A stretch of 64,000 nucleotides of DNA from the NCBI GenBank assembly GCA_963708245.1, contig OY970201.1, positions 2,914,001 to 2,978,000 of the forward strand, given 5' to 3'. Under the pieces are notes generated by a model. The model searched no databases, had not been told where the DNA came from, and was given only the letters and a program-made list of their open reading frames with translations. The stretch comes from CAVYXK01 sp963708245 (GTDB taxonomy: Bacteria; Pseudomonadota; Alphaproteobacteria; Acetobacterales; Acetobacteraceae). The position numbers and the translations under genes were made by a program. Below are positions 7,556 to 15,929 of this stretch, one piece after another. How positions within the stretch are numbered: the stretch's first letter is position 1; each line of letters begins with the position of its first letter.

Positions 7556-8688
7556 AAGACGAGACGATCCTGACCAACGCATCACTGGTGCTGCCCGATT
7601 GCGTGCTGCGGGGCACACTGGTGCTGCGCGGGGACCTGATCGCCGATATCCAGCCTGGCCGCTCCACCTTTCCCGGCGCTATCGATTTTGCTGGCGACAC
7701 GCTGATCCCTGGCGTCGTTGACGTGCACACCGATAATCTCGAACGCCAGGTCTTCCCTCGCACCAACGCGCGCTGGCCGTCACGCTCGGCGATGATTGCG
7801 CACGACGCGCAGTGCGCCGCGGCCGGGGTGACTACCGTGCTGGACGCGCTCTGCCTCGGCGATCTCGGCTTCGACAAGGACCGAGTGCGCACCTTTCGCG
7901 AGGGCGTCGCCGACCTTGATGCACTCGGCGCCGCCGACCTGTTCAAGGCCGAGCATTTCCTGCACCTGCGCTGCGAGGTCCCCGCCGCCGACATGCTCGG
8001 TCTGTTCGCTCCGGTCGCCGACCATCCGCGCGTGCGCATGGTGAGCCTGATGGATCACACACCCGGCGTTGGCCAGTATGCCGATGTCGACCGGTACCGC
8101 GCGCTGCGCCGGCAGGACGGCATGGCAGACGAGGAGATCGACTGGCGCATCGCCGAAATGCAGGCGACCAGGGTGCAGTTGCGCGACAAACAGCGTCGCG
8201 CGCTGCTCGCCAGGCTTGCCAGCCGCGACGTGACGCTGGCGAGCCATGATGATCGCACCGAGGAAGAGGTTGCGGAGAACGCCGCCGACGGCATTCGGGT
8301 GAGCGAGTTCCCCGTTACTCTGGTGGCGGCACGAGCGGCGAAGCGGGCCGGCATGCAAGTGGTTGCCGGTGCACCCAACGTCGTGCGCGGCGGCTCGCAT
8401 TCAGGAAACGTGTCGGTCGCTGCGCTGCTCGCCGAAAACGCGGTCGATGCGCTGGCGTCCGACTATGTGCCATCGAGCCTGATCGAGGCGGTGTTCCACT
8501 GCGCGCGCGGCCGGATGACGCTGCCTGCGGCGGTGGCGTTGGTGACCGAACATCCGGCACGGTTGGCCGGCCTGACTGACCGCGGTCGATTGGCGCGCGG
8601 TTGGCGCGCCGATCTGGTGCGCATACGCCTGCATGAGGACTTGCCGGTGGTGCGCCAGGTCTGGCGTGAGGGAGAACGCGTCGCGTGA
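7552..8688 (+). CDS. phnM: PhnM, alpha-D-ribose 1-methylphosphonate 5-triphosphate diphosphatase (canonical copy)
   Basis: This 378-aa amidohydrolase removes pyrophosphate from the ribose-triphosphate phosphonate to give the 5-phosphate that PhnJ cleaves. Metal-site motifs are present: VDVHTDNLE, LMDHTPG, LASHDDRT and the late LASDYVPSS. It overlaps phnL (ATGA) and the following DUF1045 gene (4 bp). It has the normal PhnM length and order. It is only a distant paralogue of the gene at 530-1681. Confidence 0.95.
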   Translation: MKDETILTNASLVLPDCVLRGTLVLRGDLIADIQPGRSTFPGAIDFAGDTLIPGVVDVHTDNLERQVFPRTNARWPSRSAMIAHDAQCAAAGVTTVLDALCLGDLGFDKDRVRTFREGVADLDALGAADLFKAEHFLHLRCEVPAADMLGLFAPVADHPRVRMVSLMDHTPGVGQYADVDRYRALRRQDGMADEEIDWRIAEMQATRVQLRDKQRRALLARLASRDVTLASHDDRTEEEVAENAADGIRVSEFPVTLVAARAAKRAGMQVVAGAPNVVRGGSHSGNVSVAALLAENAVDALASDYVPSSLIEAVFHCARGRMTLPAAVALVTEHPARLAGLTDRGRLARGWRADLVRIRLHEDLPVVRQVWREGERVA

Positions 8689-9374
8689 GACTTCCGGCCG
8701 AAGGGCGGGTGGCCGTCTATTACGCCCCACCGCCGGAGGACCTGCTGTTCCCACTCTCTGCTACCTGGCTGGGGCGGGACCCGGAGAGCGGCGCGGCGGT
8801 TCCGCAGCCGGATATTCCCTGTCTCAATGATATCACGACGGAGCCGCGGCTCTATGGTTTTCACGCGACGCTGAAGCCGCCGATGCGGCTGCGGCCGGGC
8901 ATCGGTTGGGATGTGCTGGTGAGCGCTGCCGCCGATCTGGCAGCGGGCATTGCGCCATTCACGCTGCCACCGATGGCGGTTGCTGATGTGCACGGATTCC
9001 TGGCGCTGCGCGAGACGGAACCGTCACCCGAATTGCAGGCGCTGGCCGATATCTGCGTTGCGTGGTTCGATGAGTTTGGTGCCCCGCCGATGGAAACCGA
9101 GCTGGCGCGCCGCCGCCGCGCCGGCCTGTCCCCGGCGCAAGACACGATGCTGCGCCGCTGGGGGTACCCCTATGTATTCGGCACGTGGTTCTTCCACATG
9201 ACGCTGACCCGCCGATTGACCGCCGAGGAGAAAGCTCGCTACCGGCCAGCCGCCGAGCGCCATTTCGCGCCTGCGCTGGCGGAATCGCGGCTTGTATCGG
9301 ATATCTGTCTGTTCACTCAGGCCGCGCCCGAGTACCCGTTCCTGCTGGCAGCACGGCTTCCGCTACGCGGCTAA
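8685..9374 (+). CDS. DUF1045 phosphonate-metabolism protein (2H phosphoesterase fold)
   Basis: This 229-aa protein belongs to the DUF1045 family, which is regularly linked to phn operons and related to 2H phosphoesterases. Both expected H-x-T motifs are present: H60-A-T62 (GFHATLKPP) and H171-M-T173 (FFHMTLTRR). The start overlaps the phnM stop by 4 bp. No phnP was found nearby, so this enzyme may open the ribose 1,2-cyclic phosphate 5-phosphate left by PhnJ; that is an inference. Its 3' end overlaps the convergent phnN by 62 bp. Confidence 0.85.
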   Translation: MRLPAEGRVAVYYAPPPEDLLFPLSATWLGRDPESGAAVPQPDIPCLNDITTEPRLYGFHATLKPPMRLRPGIGWDVLVSAAADLAAGIAPFTLPPMAVADVHGFLALRETEPSPELQALADICVAWFDEFGAPPMETELARRRRAGLSPAQDTMLRRWGYPYVFGTWFFHMTLTRRLTAEEKARYRPAAERHFAPALAESRLVSDICLFTQAAPEYPFLLAARLPLRG

Positions 9375-9921
9375 GCGCGGCTAGAAGGCGCGCCGCGCCT
9401 TGCTCAATGGTTGCATCATTGACCACCGTCTCGATCGGAATGCCGGATGGCAGTGCCACACTGCGGGCCAGCCGTGCCGCAATGTCGGCTGCCGCTTCTC
9501 GCCCGCGTTCCGCAAGACGCGGCGCCAGCAGGCCTGGCGGGGCCGTGATCTCGATCACGCGCACCGGGAAGCGTTGCGTCGCATCCGCGATCACCGCGCG
9601 CGACACGTTCGCCACGACGATGCGCCCGGCCACAAGGTCGCCTTCGATGTCGGACGGAATTCCGTAGCGATGTCCGTGCGCCTGCCAGCTCAATGCGAAG
9701 CGGAGGGGGGTGAAATCGGCCTCGCTGACCGGCTGGTGCTGTTCGCCGCTGGCCTGGGCCGCTCGCGTGATAACGCGGCGGACAAAGCGGAACCGCGCGT
9801 CACCCGCAAGTGCTGATCGAGCGAAATCGAGCAGGGTGTCCTTCCCGGCGCCGCTTGGCCCGACCACCAGCACCAGTAGGCCCTGATATTTTTGCGAGAA
9901 TGACGGAGGAAGCGTCAGCAT
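9313..9921 (-). CDS. phnN: PhnN, ribose 1,5-bisphosphate phosphokinase
   Basis: This 202-aa guanylate-kinase-like enzyme converts ribose 1,5-bisphosphate to PRPP, the last step of the C-P lyase pathway. It has the P-loop GPSGAGKDT at residues 21-29. The lid and substrate region contains RRVITRAA and the F..SWQAHG.RYG..S motif typical of PhnN. It is convergent with the operon and overlaps DUF1045 by 62 bp, so it must have its own promoter, reading from about 9922-9982. Confidence 0.92.
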   Translation of the reverse strand: MLTLPPSFSQKYQGLLVLVVGPSGAGKDTLLDFARSALAGDARFRFVRRVITRAAQASGEQHQPVSEADFTPLRFALSWQAHGHRYGIPSDIEGDLVAGRIVVANVSRAVIADATQRFPVRVIEITAPPGLLAPRLAERGREAAADIAARLARSVALPSGIPIETVVNDATIEQGAARLLAALSRVAEAVLPAGTGTRARPE

Positions 9922-9982
9922 GTCCTACTCGCCGGCGACGGCTGACAGGATGCTGTCAGCGGAGCCCTGATAACCTGACCGG

Positions 9983-10387
9983 GTGACGCCTGGAAGCTCG
10001 AACCATCTGACGGGAGTTCCCGCCAAGGCGCGCCGGATCGGGACGCTGATGCGCGAACGCCTCGATGCGCTGGCCCAGCGCTACGAGCTAATCGGCGATG
10101 TGCGCGGCCGCGGCCAACTGACGGGCATCGAGCTGGTGCGGACCACGCCAGCCGCCAACCGGCTGCCGAGCAAGGCCGCGAGATCGGTCGCATCTGCCTT
10201 CCAGAACGGCGTCATCTCCAGCCTCTGCCGCAACGGCAGTGTGCTGCACTTCGTCCCGCCTGCAAGCACCGCGGAAGCGCAGATCGAGCAGTTCGCGCGC
10301 GCTGGAGACCGTCAGCACCACCGGCAACCAGCACGCTGTTCGCTTGCCGGTCTGATCAAGAAGCCCCATGTCCCGGCCAGCCCGTGA
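9983..10387 (+). pseudogene. C-terminal relic of a class III aminotransferase
   Basis: The translation, about residues 10-105, matches the small C-terminal domain of PLP-dependent class III aminotransferases (ELIGDVRGRGQLTGIELV, later VLHFVPPASTAEAQIEQ). The large cofactor-binding domain with the catalytic lysine is missing. The last 30 residues are unrelated. It overlaps the convergent acyl-CoA dehydrogenase by 32 bp. The fragment is too short to be functional. Deletion is more likely than a small active gene. Confidence 0.75.
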
Positions 10388-11540
10388 ACGCCGAGGTTCC
10401 GCGTTTGGCGAGCTGGCGGCCAATGATAACGCGCTGAATCTCGGACGTGCCCTCCCAGATGCGGTCCACGCGCACGTCGCGATACAGACGCTCCACCGGA
10501 TTCTCGCGCATGTAGCCACGCCCGCCGAGAATCTGCAGCGCACTATCCACCGCCCGCCCGGCCATCTCGGAGGCATGCAGCTTCACCACGCTGGCGCGGG
10601 CGTGGGCGAGCTTGCGGTCGAGTCCCTGATCGATTTCCCAGGCGACGCGATAGATCAGGGTCTTCGCGGCCATGATGGCCACCGCCATATCGGCCAGCAT
10701 GAACTCGATCCCCTGAAACTCCCGGATCGGACGGCCGAACTGCCGGCGCTGGCCGGCCCACGCCTCGGCGATCTCGAAGGCGCGGATCGCGGCGCCGAGG
10801 CAGTTGGCGGCGATTTGCAGCCGCGCCTCGACGAACCAGTCCTTGGTCAGTTCCAACCCCATGCCAACGCCGCCAAGCACGCGCTCCGGCGGGACCTCGA
10901 CATTCTCGAACGCCAGTTCCAGGTGCTCGAAAACGTAGGTATGCATGAACTTCGGTGCGCGCTTCACGCGCACACCCGGCTGCGCCTTGTCCACCAGAAA
11001 CAGCGTCGGTTGCGCGGCATCGCCATCGACGTTCGCGTGCACCAGGACGTAGTCGGCGACATCGCCGCTGGTGACGAACCATTTCTCACCGTTGATCCGA
11101 TACTGCGTACCGTGCCGGTCGGCTCGGGTCGCGATCATGGACGTGTCGGAGCCGGCGTCCGGCTCGGTGACGGCGACGCAGGCCCGTCGCGCACCGGCGC
11201 AACTCGGGCGCAGGAATGTCTCGACCTGCTCCGCCGAGCCGTGCTTGAGCGGCACGGGCGGATGCCACACCACGGCCCACAGCGCGCCGGTGGTTTTGCC
11301 GAGTTCCTCGTTGATCAGCACCTGTTGCAGCGCGGTGCAACCCTGACCGCCGACGTGGCGGGCGTGGTTCACCGCGTTCAATCCGTGCGCGATCACCGCC
11401 TCGCGCATGGCCTGCTTGGTTTCTACCGATAGCGTGCCGGCATCCTCCAGCGGGAGTTCCTGCGGAAACAGGACAGTCTCGGCGAAATCGCGTGCGCGGC
11501 GCTGCCAGGCGCAGTCCGCCGGCGGCAATGTCAGGTCCAT
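10356..11540 (-). CDS. Acyl-CoA dehydrogenase family protein
   Basis: This 394-aa FAD flavoenzyme oxidises an acyl-CoA to the enoyl-CoA. Family motifs include AVTEPDAGSDTSMIATRA (FAD/substrate loop), KWFVTSGDVADYVLV, GRPIREFQGIEFMLADM, ILGGRGYMRENPVERLYRD and WEGTSEIQR with the catalytic glutamate position. I set the start at the ATG at 11540, preceded by GGAGG (revcomp) 7 bp upstream. The open frame continues 32 codons further but overlaps the upstream gene. It overlaps the acyl-CoA synthetase stop by 10 bp, so the two are probably co-translated. The substrate is not evident. Confidence 0.88.
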   Translation of the reverse strand: MDLTLPPADCAWQRRARDFAETVLFPQELPLEDAGTLSVETKQAMREAVIAHGLNAVNHARHVGGQGCTALQQVLINEELGKTTGALWAVVWHPPVPLKHGSAEQVETFLRPSCAGARRACVAVTEPDAGSDTSMIATRADRHGTQYRINGEKWFVTSGDVADYVLVHANVDGDAAQPTLFLVDKAQPGVRVKRAPKFMHTYVFEHLELAFENVEVPPERVLGGVGMGLELTKDWFVEARLQIAANCLGAAIRAFEIAEAWAGQRRQFGRPIREFQGIEFMLADMAVAIMAAKTLIYRVAWEIDQGLDRKLAHARASVVKLHASEMAGRAVDSALQILGGRGYMRENPVERLYRDVRVDRIWEGTSEIQRVIIGRQLAKRGTSAFTGWPGHGAS

Positions 11541-13627
11541 GTCGCTACCTCCGGGGTGGAGCGGACGATCAGCGCATCCACGGCCGCCGGATATCGGCCG
11601 CAGATCACCGGATTGACGTCGATCGCGGCGATCCAATCGGCCAGCTCCGACGCCAGGACGGAGAAACGGCTGATCGCCAGCGCGAGCGCTGCGATGTCGG
11701 TGGGCGGTGCGCCACGATACCCGGTCAGCAGGCGATGCAACGCCAGCCGCTCGAGCAGCCCGCGGGCGGTCGCTGGCCCGAAGGGTGCCAGTGCCGCGAC
11801 GCGGTCTTGCAGCAACTCGACGAGCGTCCCGCCGGCGCCGAGCATGACGAGCGGGCCGAATTGCGCGTCATGTACCATGCCAAGCGCAAGCTCCGGCGCC
11901 GGCGGCAGCATCGGCGCCAACAGCACGCGCGGGCCGAGCCGCGCGGCAAGGTCGCGCCAGGCGGTGCGCAGCGGGGTTTCATCGCGGATGTCCATTACCA
12001 CGCCGCCGACATCGGATTTGTGCGCGACGCCCGGTGTCGCGGTCTTTGCCACGAGCGGGTAACCGAGCGCCGCCGCCGCGGCGAGCGTCTGTTCCTCGGT
12101 TTCTGCCACGACGTGTGCGACGACCAGCACACCCCAGGCGGCCAACAGGTCGAGCGCTGCTGCCTCGTCGAGCGCAATCCCATCCGCAAGGCGCGCCAGC
12201 CAGGCGGCCCGATCTGCCGCAGTATCCTTGGGGGGCTCTGCCGGCGGGTCGGGTACGCGTTGCCGCGCATCGCGCCAACCGAGCAGGCCGCGCGCAGCCG
12301 CGAGTGCGTTTGCGGTTCCGTCCAGGACCGGCACGCCCGCCTCGGTGAGCGCCAGCGCAATCCGGTCGTGGCGCACCTGCGTGTAGGTGGTTACACAGGC
12401 AACCGGCTTGTCGGTGGTGGCGGCCACCGAAAGCATCGCCTTGGCGTAGCCTTCGTGCAGGTAGTAGTCGTCGCGTAAGTCGATACAGAAGAAACCTAGG
12501 GCTGCCGCCGGGTCGGCCAGCAGATCAGCAAAGCAGTCGGTGAACAACTGCACGTAGTCCTTGCCGGTGCCCCAGGCGTCCAACGGATTAGCTGCTTCCA
12601 GGCCGGGATCAAGGCGTGCCTGGAGTGCCGCGAGAGTGATCTGGCTGACGGACGCGAACGGCACTCCGACACGGTCGGCGAGATCGATCGTGAGTTCTCG
12701 CTCGCCGCCAGAATCGTGGATTGCGACGAGACCGCCGACGCCCGGCCGGCGGCCGGTGGCGCAGAGCAGCATCGTCGCGGCCAGCTCATCCAGCGTCTCG
12801 ACGCTGATCGTGCCGGTGCGGTCGAACAACGCCGCCCAGGCGGCCGCGCTGCCGGCCATCGCGCCGGTGTGTGTCATGGCGGCGGCCGCGGCGACGGGGG
12901 TGCGTCCGACCTTGAGCGCCACCACGGGAACGTCGCGTATTGCCGCCTCCTCCAGGGCCTGACGCAGGCCGGCCGGATCGCGCGCGGTTTCCAGGAACAG
13001 GCCGACTACCCGCACTTCAGGTCGTCGGACAGCGTATTGCACGTAGTCGGCGACGGTTGCGGTCAGCTCCTGCCCCGGAGAAACGGCGAGCGCGAAGCGC
13101 AGGCGTGGGTCGTTGTGCGCGAGCGCGCCGAACACGCTGCCGGAATGCGCGATCAGCGCGATCGCGCCCGGCACCGGCCGGCGCGAACTGGCGAACGCAC
13201 CAACCCAGACGTGAGCGAGATCATTGTAGAAGCCCATGCCGTTCGGGCCGCAAACCGGCATATCGCCGGCGATGGCCTTGAGGCGCGAGGCGAGCGGTGG
13301 GGTTGTGTCGTCGGATAGCATCGCGGACGCGAAGATCACGGCGGCACCGGCGCCGATCGCCATCACGTGCCGCATCGTCTCCTCGAGACGTTCGTTGCGC
13401 ACCGCAACGACAGCGAGGTCAGGTGGCGCCGGGATATCGAGTATCGAGGGGACGCAAGGGTAATCCTCGATCAGGCGATGGTTCGGGTTCACCGCATGCA
13501 CGACGCCGGTGAAGCCGCCAGCGCGGATCAGACGCAGCATCGCATTGCCTGGCGTGTCAGGCCGGTTGCTGGCACCGATAAAGGCGATACTGCGCGGCGC
13601 CAGCAGCTTCCGCAGATCGCGGATCAT
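11531..13627 (-). CDS. NDP-forming acyl-CoA synthetase (acetate--CoA ligase family), fused alpha-beta form
   Basis: This 698-aa protein joins an N-terminal CoA-binding Rossmann domain (APRSIAFIGASNRPDTPGNAML), a succinyl-CoA-ligase-like domain, and a C-terminal ATP-grasp domain (from about 470, with YPLVAKTATPGVAHKSDVGGV). This is the architecture of ADP-forming acyl-CoA synthetases, which make acyl-CoA from a carboxylic acid and nucleotide triphosphate. It lies upstream of the acyl-CoA dehydrogenase and downstream of CoA-transferase genes, consistent with a carboxylic-acid activation and oxidation operon. Confidence 0.88.
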   Translation of the reverse strand: MIRDLRKLLAPRSIAFIGASNRPDTPGNAMLRLIRAGGFTGVVHAVNPNHRLIEDYPCVPSILDIPAPPDLAVVAVRNERLEETMRHVMAIGAGAAVIFASAMLSDDTTPPLASRLKAIAGDMPVCGPNGMGFYNDLAHVWVGAFASSRRPVPGAIALIAHSGSVFGALAHNDPRLRFALAVSPGQELTATVADYVQYAVRRPEVRVVGLFLETARDPAGLRQALEEAAIRDVPVVALKVGRTPVAAAAAMTHTGAMAGSAAAWAALFDRTGTISVETLDELAATMLLCATGRRPGVGGLVAIHDSGGERELTIDLADRVGVPFASVSQITLAALQARLDPGLEAANPLDAWGTGKDYVQLFTDCFADLLADPAAALGFFCIDLRDDYYLHEGYAKAMLSVAATTDKPVACVTTYTQVRHDRIALALTEAGVPVLDGTANALAAARGLLGWRDARQRVPDPPAEPPKDTAADRAAWLARLADGIALDEAAALDLLAAWGVLVVAHVVAETEEQTLAAAAALGYPLVAKTATPGVAHKSDVGGVVMDIRDETPLRTAWRDLAARLGPRVLLAPMLPPAPELALGMVHDAQFGPLVMLGAGGTLVELLQDRVAALAPFGPATARGLLERLALHRLLTGYRGAPPTDIAALALAISRFSVLASELADWIAAIDVNPVICGRYPAAVDALIVRSTPEVATWT

Positions 13628-13649
13628 AAAGGTCGGGGTGGCCTGTCCG

Positions 13650-14315
13650 TCAGGCGGGCAGATGGAGCTTTGCCTCCGTACGCGACTGCAATGCGTCGAG
13701 CGTGATTCCCGGCGCCATCTCGATCACCACGAAGCCGCGTTCGGTCACGTCCAGCACAGCGAGGTTCGTGTAGACCCGCTTCACTGCCCCGAGCGCCGTA
13801 AGCGGATAGGAGCAGCGATGCACCAGCTTGGGCGTGCCGTCGCGGGTCGTGTGCTCCATCATCACCCAGAGCCGCTTGGCACCGGCCGCCAGGTCCATCG
13901 CTCCGCCGACCGCCGGCGCGGTGTCGTTCTCGCTGGTCGCCCAGTTGGCGATGTCGCCGTTCTCGGCCACCTGGAACGCACCGAGCACGCAGAGATCGAG
14001 GTGCCCGCCGCGGATCATCGCAAAGCTGTCGGCGTGATGGCAGAAGCTGCCGCCGGTGCGCAACGTCACGTGCTGCTTGCCGGCATTGATCAGCCACGGG
14101 TCGATCTGGTCCTTGGGCGGCGCCGGTCCCATGCCGAGCACGCCGTTCTCGGAATGGAAGATCACTTCGCGATCCATCGGCACATAATCGGCAACCGCCG
14201 TCGGCATGCCGATGCCGAGATTGACGTACCAGCCTTCCGGGATATCGCGCGCCACACGAGCCGCCATCTCGGTGCGGCTCAGCGGCTTTGCCTCGGCCAG
14301 TGCGGTGTTGGGCAT
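13650..14315 (-). CDS. 3-oxoacid CoA-transferase subunit B
   Basis: This 221-aa beta subunit of a heteromeric CoA-transferase (succinyl-CoA:3-oxoacid or 3-oxoadipate type) carries the SENG motif at residues 55-58. Its glutamate E56 forms the thioester intermediate. It also has the family N-terminus NLGIGMPTAVADYVP. The ATG at 14315 has a purine-rich AAAGGAG upstream; the longer open frame overlaps subunit A. It ends 22 bp before the acyl-CoA synthetase start. Near the box genes it could act in the lower pathway on 3-oxoadipate, which is an inference. Confidence 0.9.
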   Translation of the reverse strand: MPNTALAEAKPLSRTEMAARVARDIPEGWYVNLGIGMPTAVADYVPMDREVIFHSENGVLGMGPAPPKDQIDPWLINAGKQHVTLRTGGSFCHHADSFAMIRGGHLDLCVLGAFQVAENGDIANWATSENDTAPAVGGAMDLAAGAKRLWVMMEHTTRDGTPKLVHRCSYPLTALGAVKRVYTNLAVLDVTERGFVVIEMAPGITLDALQSRTEAKLHLPA

Positions 14316-14329
14316 GATGATCGCTCCTT

Positions 14330-15013
14330 TCAGAAGCCGGACGGGTCGCCATAGGGCACGTGCAGCACCCGGTTGACGAAGATGCCGGGGGTGTGGACGT
14401 GGTCCGGGTCGATCTCGCCCAGATCCTTTATATGCTGGGATTGCACGATGGTCAGCCGGGCCGCCATCGCCATCACCGGGTTGAAGTTGCGGCCGGACTT
14501 GCGGAAGGTCAGGTTGCCCCAGCGATCGGCCTCCCACGCCTCGACCAGCGCCACGTCGCCGGGCAGCGCTTTCTCCAGCACGTAGGTGCGGCCGTCGATT
14601 TCGCGTGTCTCCTTGCCCATGGCCATCCTCGTGCCGACCCCGGTCGCGGTGAAAAACGCCGGAATGCCGGCCCCGGCGGCGTGTATGCGCTCGGCCAGCG
14701 TGCCCTGGGGCACTATTTCAAGTTCGATCTTGCCGGCGCGATAGAGGGTCTCGAACACCACGGGGTCGGAGCTGCGCGGGAAGGAGCAGATGATCTTGCG
14801 GACTCGGCCGAGGTCCATAAGTCGCGCCAGACCAACGCGCCCGACGCCGGCGTTGTTGCAGGCGACGGTGAGGTCTTTCGCTCCCTGCTCGATCAGCCCA
14901 TCGATCAGCGCGTTCGGCTGGCCGACCGCGCCGAAGCCGCCGATCAGCACGGTCGAGCCGTCCTTGATGCCGTCCGTTGCCTCGGCCATCGAGCGGACGA
15001 TCTTGTTGATCAT
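14330..15013 (-). CDS. 3-oxoacid CoA-transferase subunit A
   Basis: This 227-aa alpha subunit is recognisable by VLIGGFGAVGQPNALIDGL, DLTVACNNAGVGRVGLARLM and GTLAERIHAAGAGIPAFFT, the CoA-transferase family I alpha-subunit signatures. It lies 14 bp upstream of subunit B, as in Sco/Pca-type operons. The operon probably starts here, since 15014-15108 is non-coding apart from a repeat. The preferred acyl substrate cannot be told from sequence. Confidence 0.9.
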   Translation of the reverse strand: MINKIVRSMAEATDGIKDGSTVLIGGFGAVGQPNALIDGLIEQGAKDLTVACNNAGVGRVGLARLMDLGRVRKIICSFPRSSDPVVFETLYRAGKIELEIVPQGTLAERIHAAGAGIPAFFTATGVGTRMAMGKETREIDGRTYVLEKALPGDVALVEAWEADRWGNLTFRKSGRNFNPVMAMAARLTIVQSQHIKDLGEIDPDHVHTPGIFVNRVLHVPYGDPSGF

Positions 15014-15042
15014 GGGCCGCGTTTCCCCCGGGAGTATCCGTC

Positions 15043-15078
15043 TCGTTTAGCGCTGGGGGGTGGCGGCGCCAACCGGGA
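15043..15078. repeat. Left copy of a direct repeat flanking the DUF29 unit
   Basis: A segment beginning tcgtttagcgc and ending ggcggcgccaac recurs, with a few mismatches, at 15795-15830. The two copies are about 750 bp apart and bracket the DUF29 gene and the small downstream ORF. The match is imperfect (roughly 28 of 34 positions by eye). Confidence 0.5.
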
Positions 15079-15108
15079 CTGGCTGCGCGGCCGGTTAGCC
15101 GACCGCCT

Positions 15109-15267
15109 TCAGGCGGTCGAATTCGGTGCCCGGTCTCGGGCGTCCGCGAAACGCCGCCGAACGCGGGCAACGGGAATGTGCCGCGACAGCCAGACGCCGC
15201 CAACGGCGATGAGCACCCCGCGAATCACCGGGATGACAATCCAGACGAGCGCCTGGTTCCACGTCAT
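15109..15267 (-). CDS. Small hypothetical protein, possible single membrane segment
   Basis: This 52-aa ORF starts at the ATG at 15267 and has a hydrophobic stretch (ALVWIVIPVIRGVLIAVGGV) followed by a basic tail. It follows the DUF29 gene closely; a TTG start 24 bp earlier would overlap the DUF29 stop. I recognise no family. Its position in the DUF29 cassette is the only argument that it is real. Confidence 0.35.
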   Translation of the reverse strand: MTWNQALVWIVIPVIRGVLIAVGGVWLSRHIPVARVRRRFADARDRAPNSTA

Positions 15268-15287
15268 CGCGGTGGCCTTCCGGCCGC

Positions 15288-15722
15288 TCAAGCCTCCTCA
15301 GCCAGCAATTCCTCAAGCGTGACGGTGCACGTCTGGGGCAGCGGCAGCGGTGCCTGACCGTCCTGGGTCTCTGGCAGGATTCGCAGCGCCTGACGATACA
15401 GGCGGTCGAGGTCGATCCTCTGCCGCATAGAGGGCACATACCGGCGGGCTGCATCCGCCCTGAACCTGATGGAATCGGCCCGCCAATTTGGAGCGTCGCG
15501 CGACAAGGGCCACGCCTGCGCCTTGAGCGTGTCTGCGAGCGCCTGCACCAACAGCGACTCGACCGAATGCAGTTGCTCACGCCCCACGCTTTCGATTTCC
15601 TCTGCGATGTTGGGCCAGTCGAGATCGGCTTCGTTCACCAGTTCGCCGGCGGCACGGCGTCGCAGTAGCTCGGCCTGACGCTCCGACCAGAGCAGGATGT
15701 CGTCTTCGTAGAGATCGGCCAT
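15288..15722 (-). CDS. DUF29 family protein (copy 1)
   Basis: This 144-aa protein fits DUF29, an all-helical family of unknown function common in cyanobacteria and alphaproteobacteria. Typical features are the N-terminus YEDDILLWSERQAELLRR, the WPNIAEEIESVGREQ motif and the basic centre. It shares its layout with the second DUF29 protein at 35615-36043. Both start with the same run (DDILLWSERQ) and end in an acidic LAEL/LEEL segment. An imperfect direct repeat flanks it. Confidence 0.85.
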   Translation of the reverse strand: MADLYEDDILLWSERQAELLRRRAAGELVNEADLDWPNIAEEIESVGREQLHSVESLLVQALADTLKAQAWPLSRDAPNWRADSIRFRADAARRYVPSMRQRIDLDRLYRQALRILPETQDGQAPLPLPQTCTVTLEELLAEEA

Positions 15723-15794
15723 GTGCTGCTCCCTTCACTTACCGATAGCTCCGGCCGAACTTGCCGGCTTGCAGCCGCCGCTCAGCGGTCTTCG

Positions 15795-15830
15795 TTCGTT
15801 TAGCGCCGAGGGAGGGCGGCGCCAACGGGT
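15795..15830. repeat. Right copy of the direct repeat flanking the DUF29 unit
   Basis: Partner of 15043-15078: ttcgtttagcgccgag, then ggcggcgccaacggg. It lies upstream of the DUF29 gene, in the gap before the FAD oxidoreductase. That gap (15723-15929) otherwise shows no gene. Confidence 0.5.
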
Positions 15831-15929
15831 GCATGCCGGCGGAGCGGCGAACAGGTCGGGCTGGCTGGGACCAAATCACGTCATCGCAGCGGGGATGGCT
15901 CTCATGCGCAACGCTTTGGTTATGCCCAC

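Noticed and set aside
15103..15120. gaccgccttcaggcggtc hairpin as a terminator
   Set aside because: A good stem but no T-tract, and it overlaps the end of the small ORF at 15109; the evidence is insufficient.
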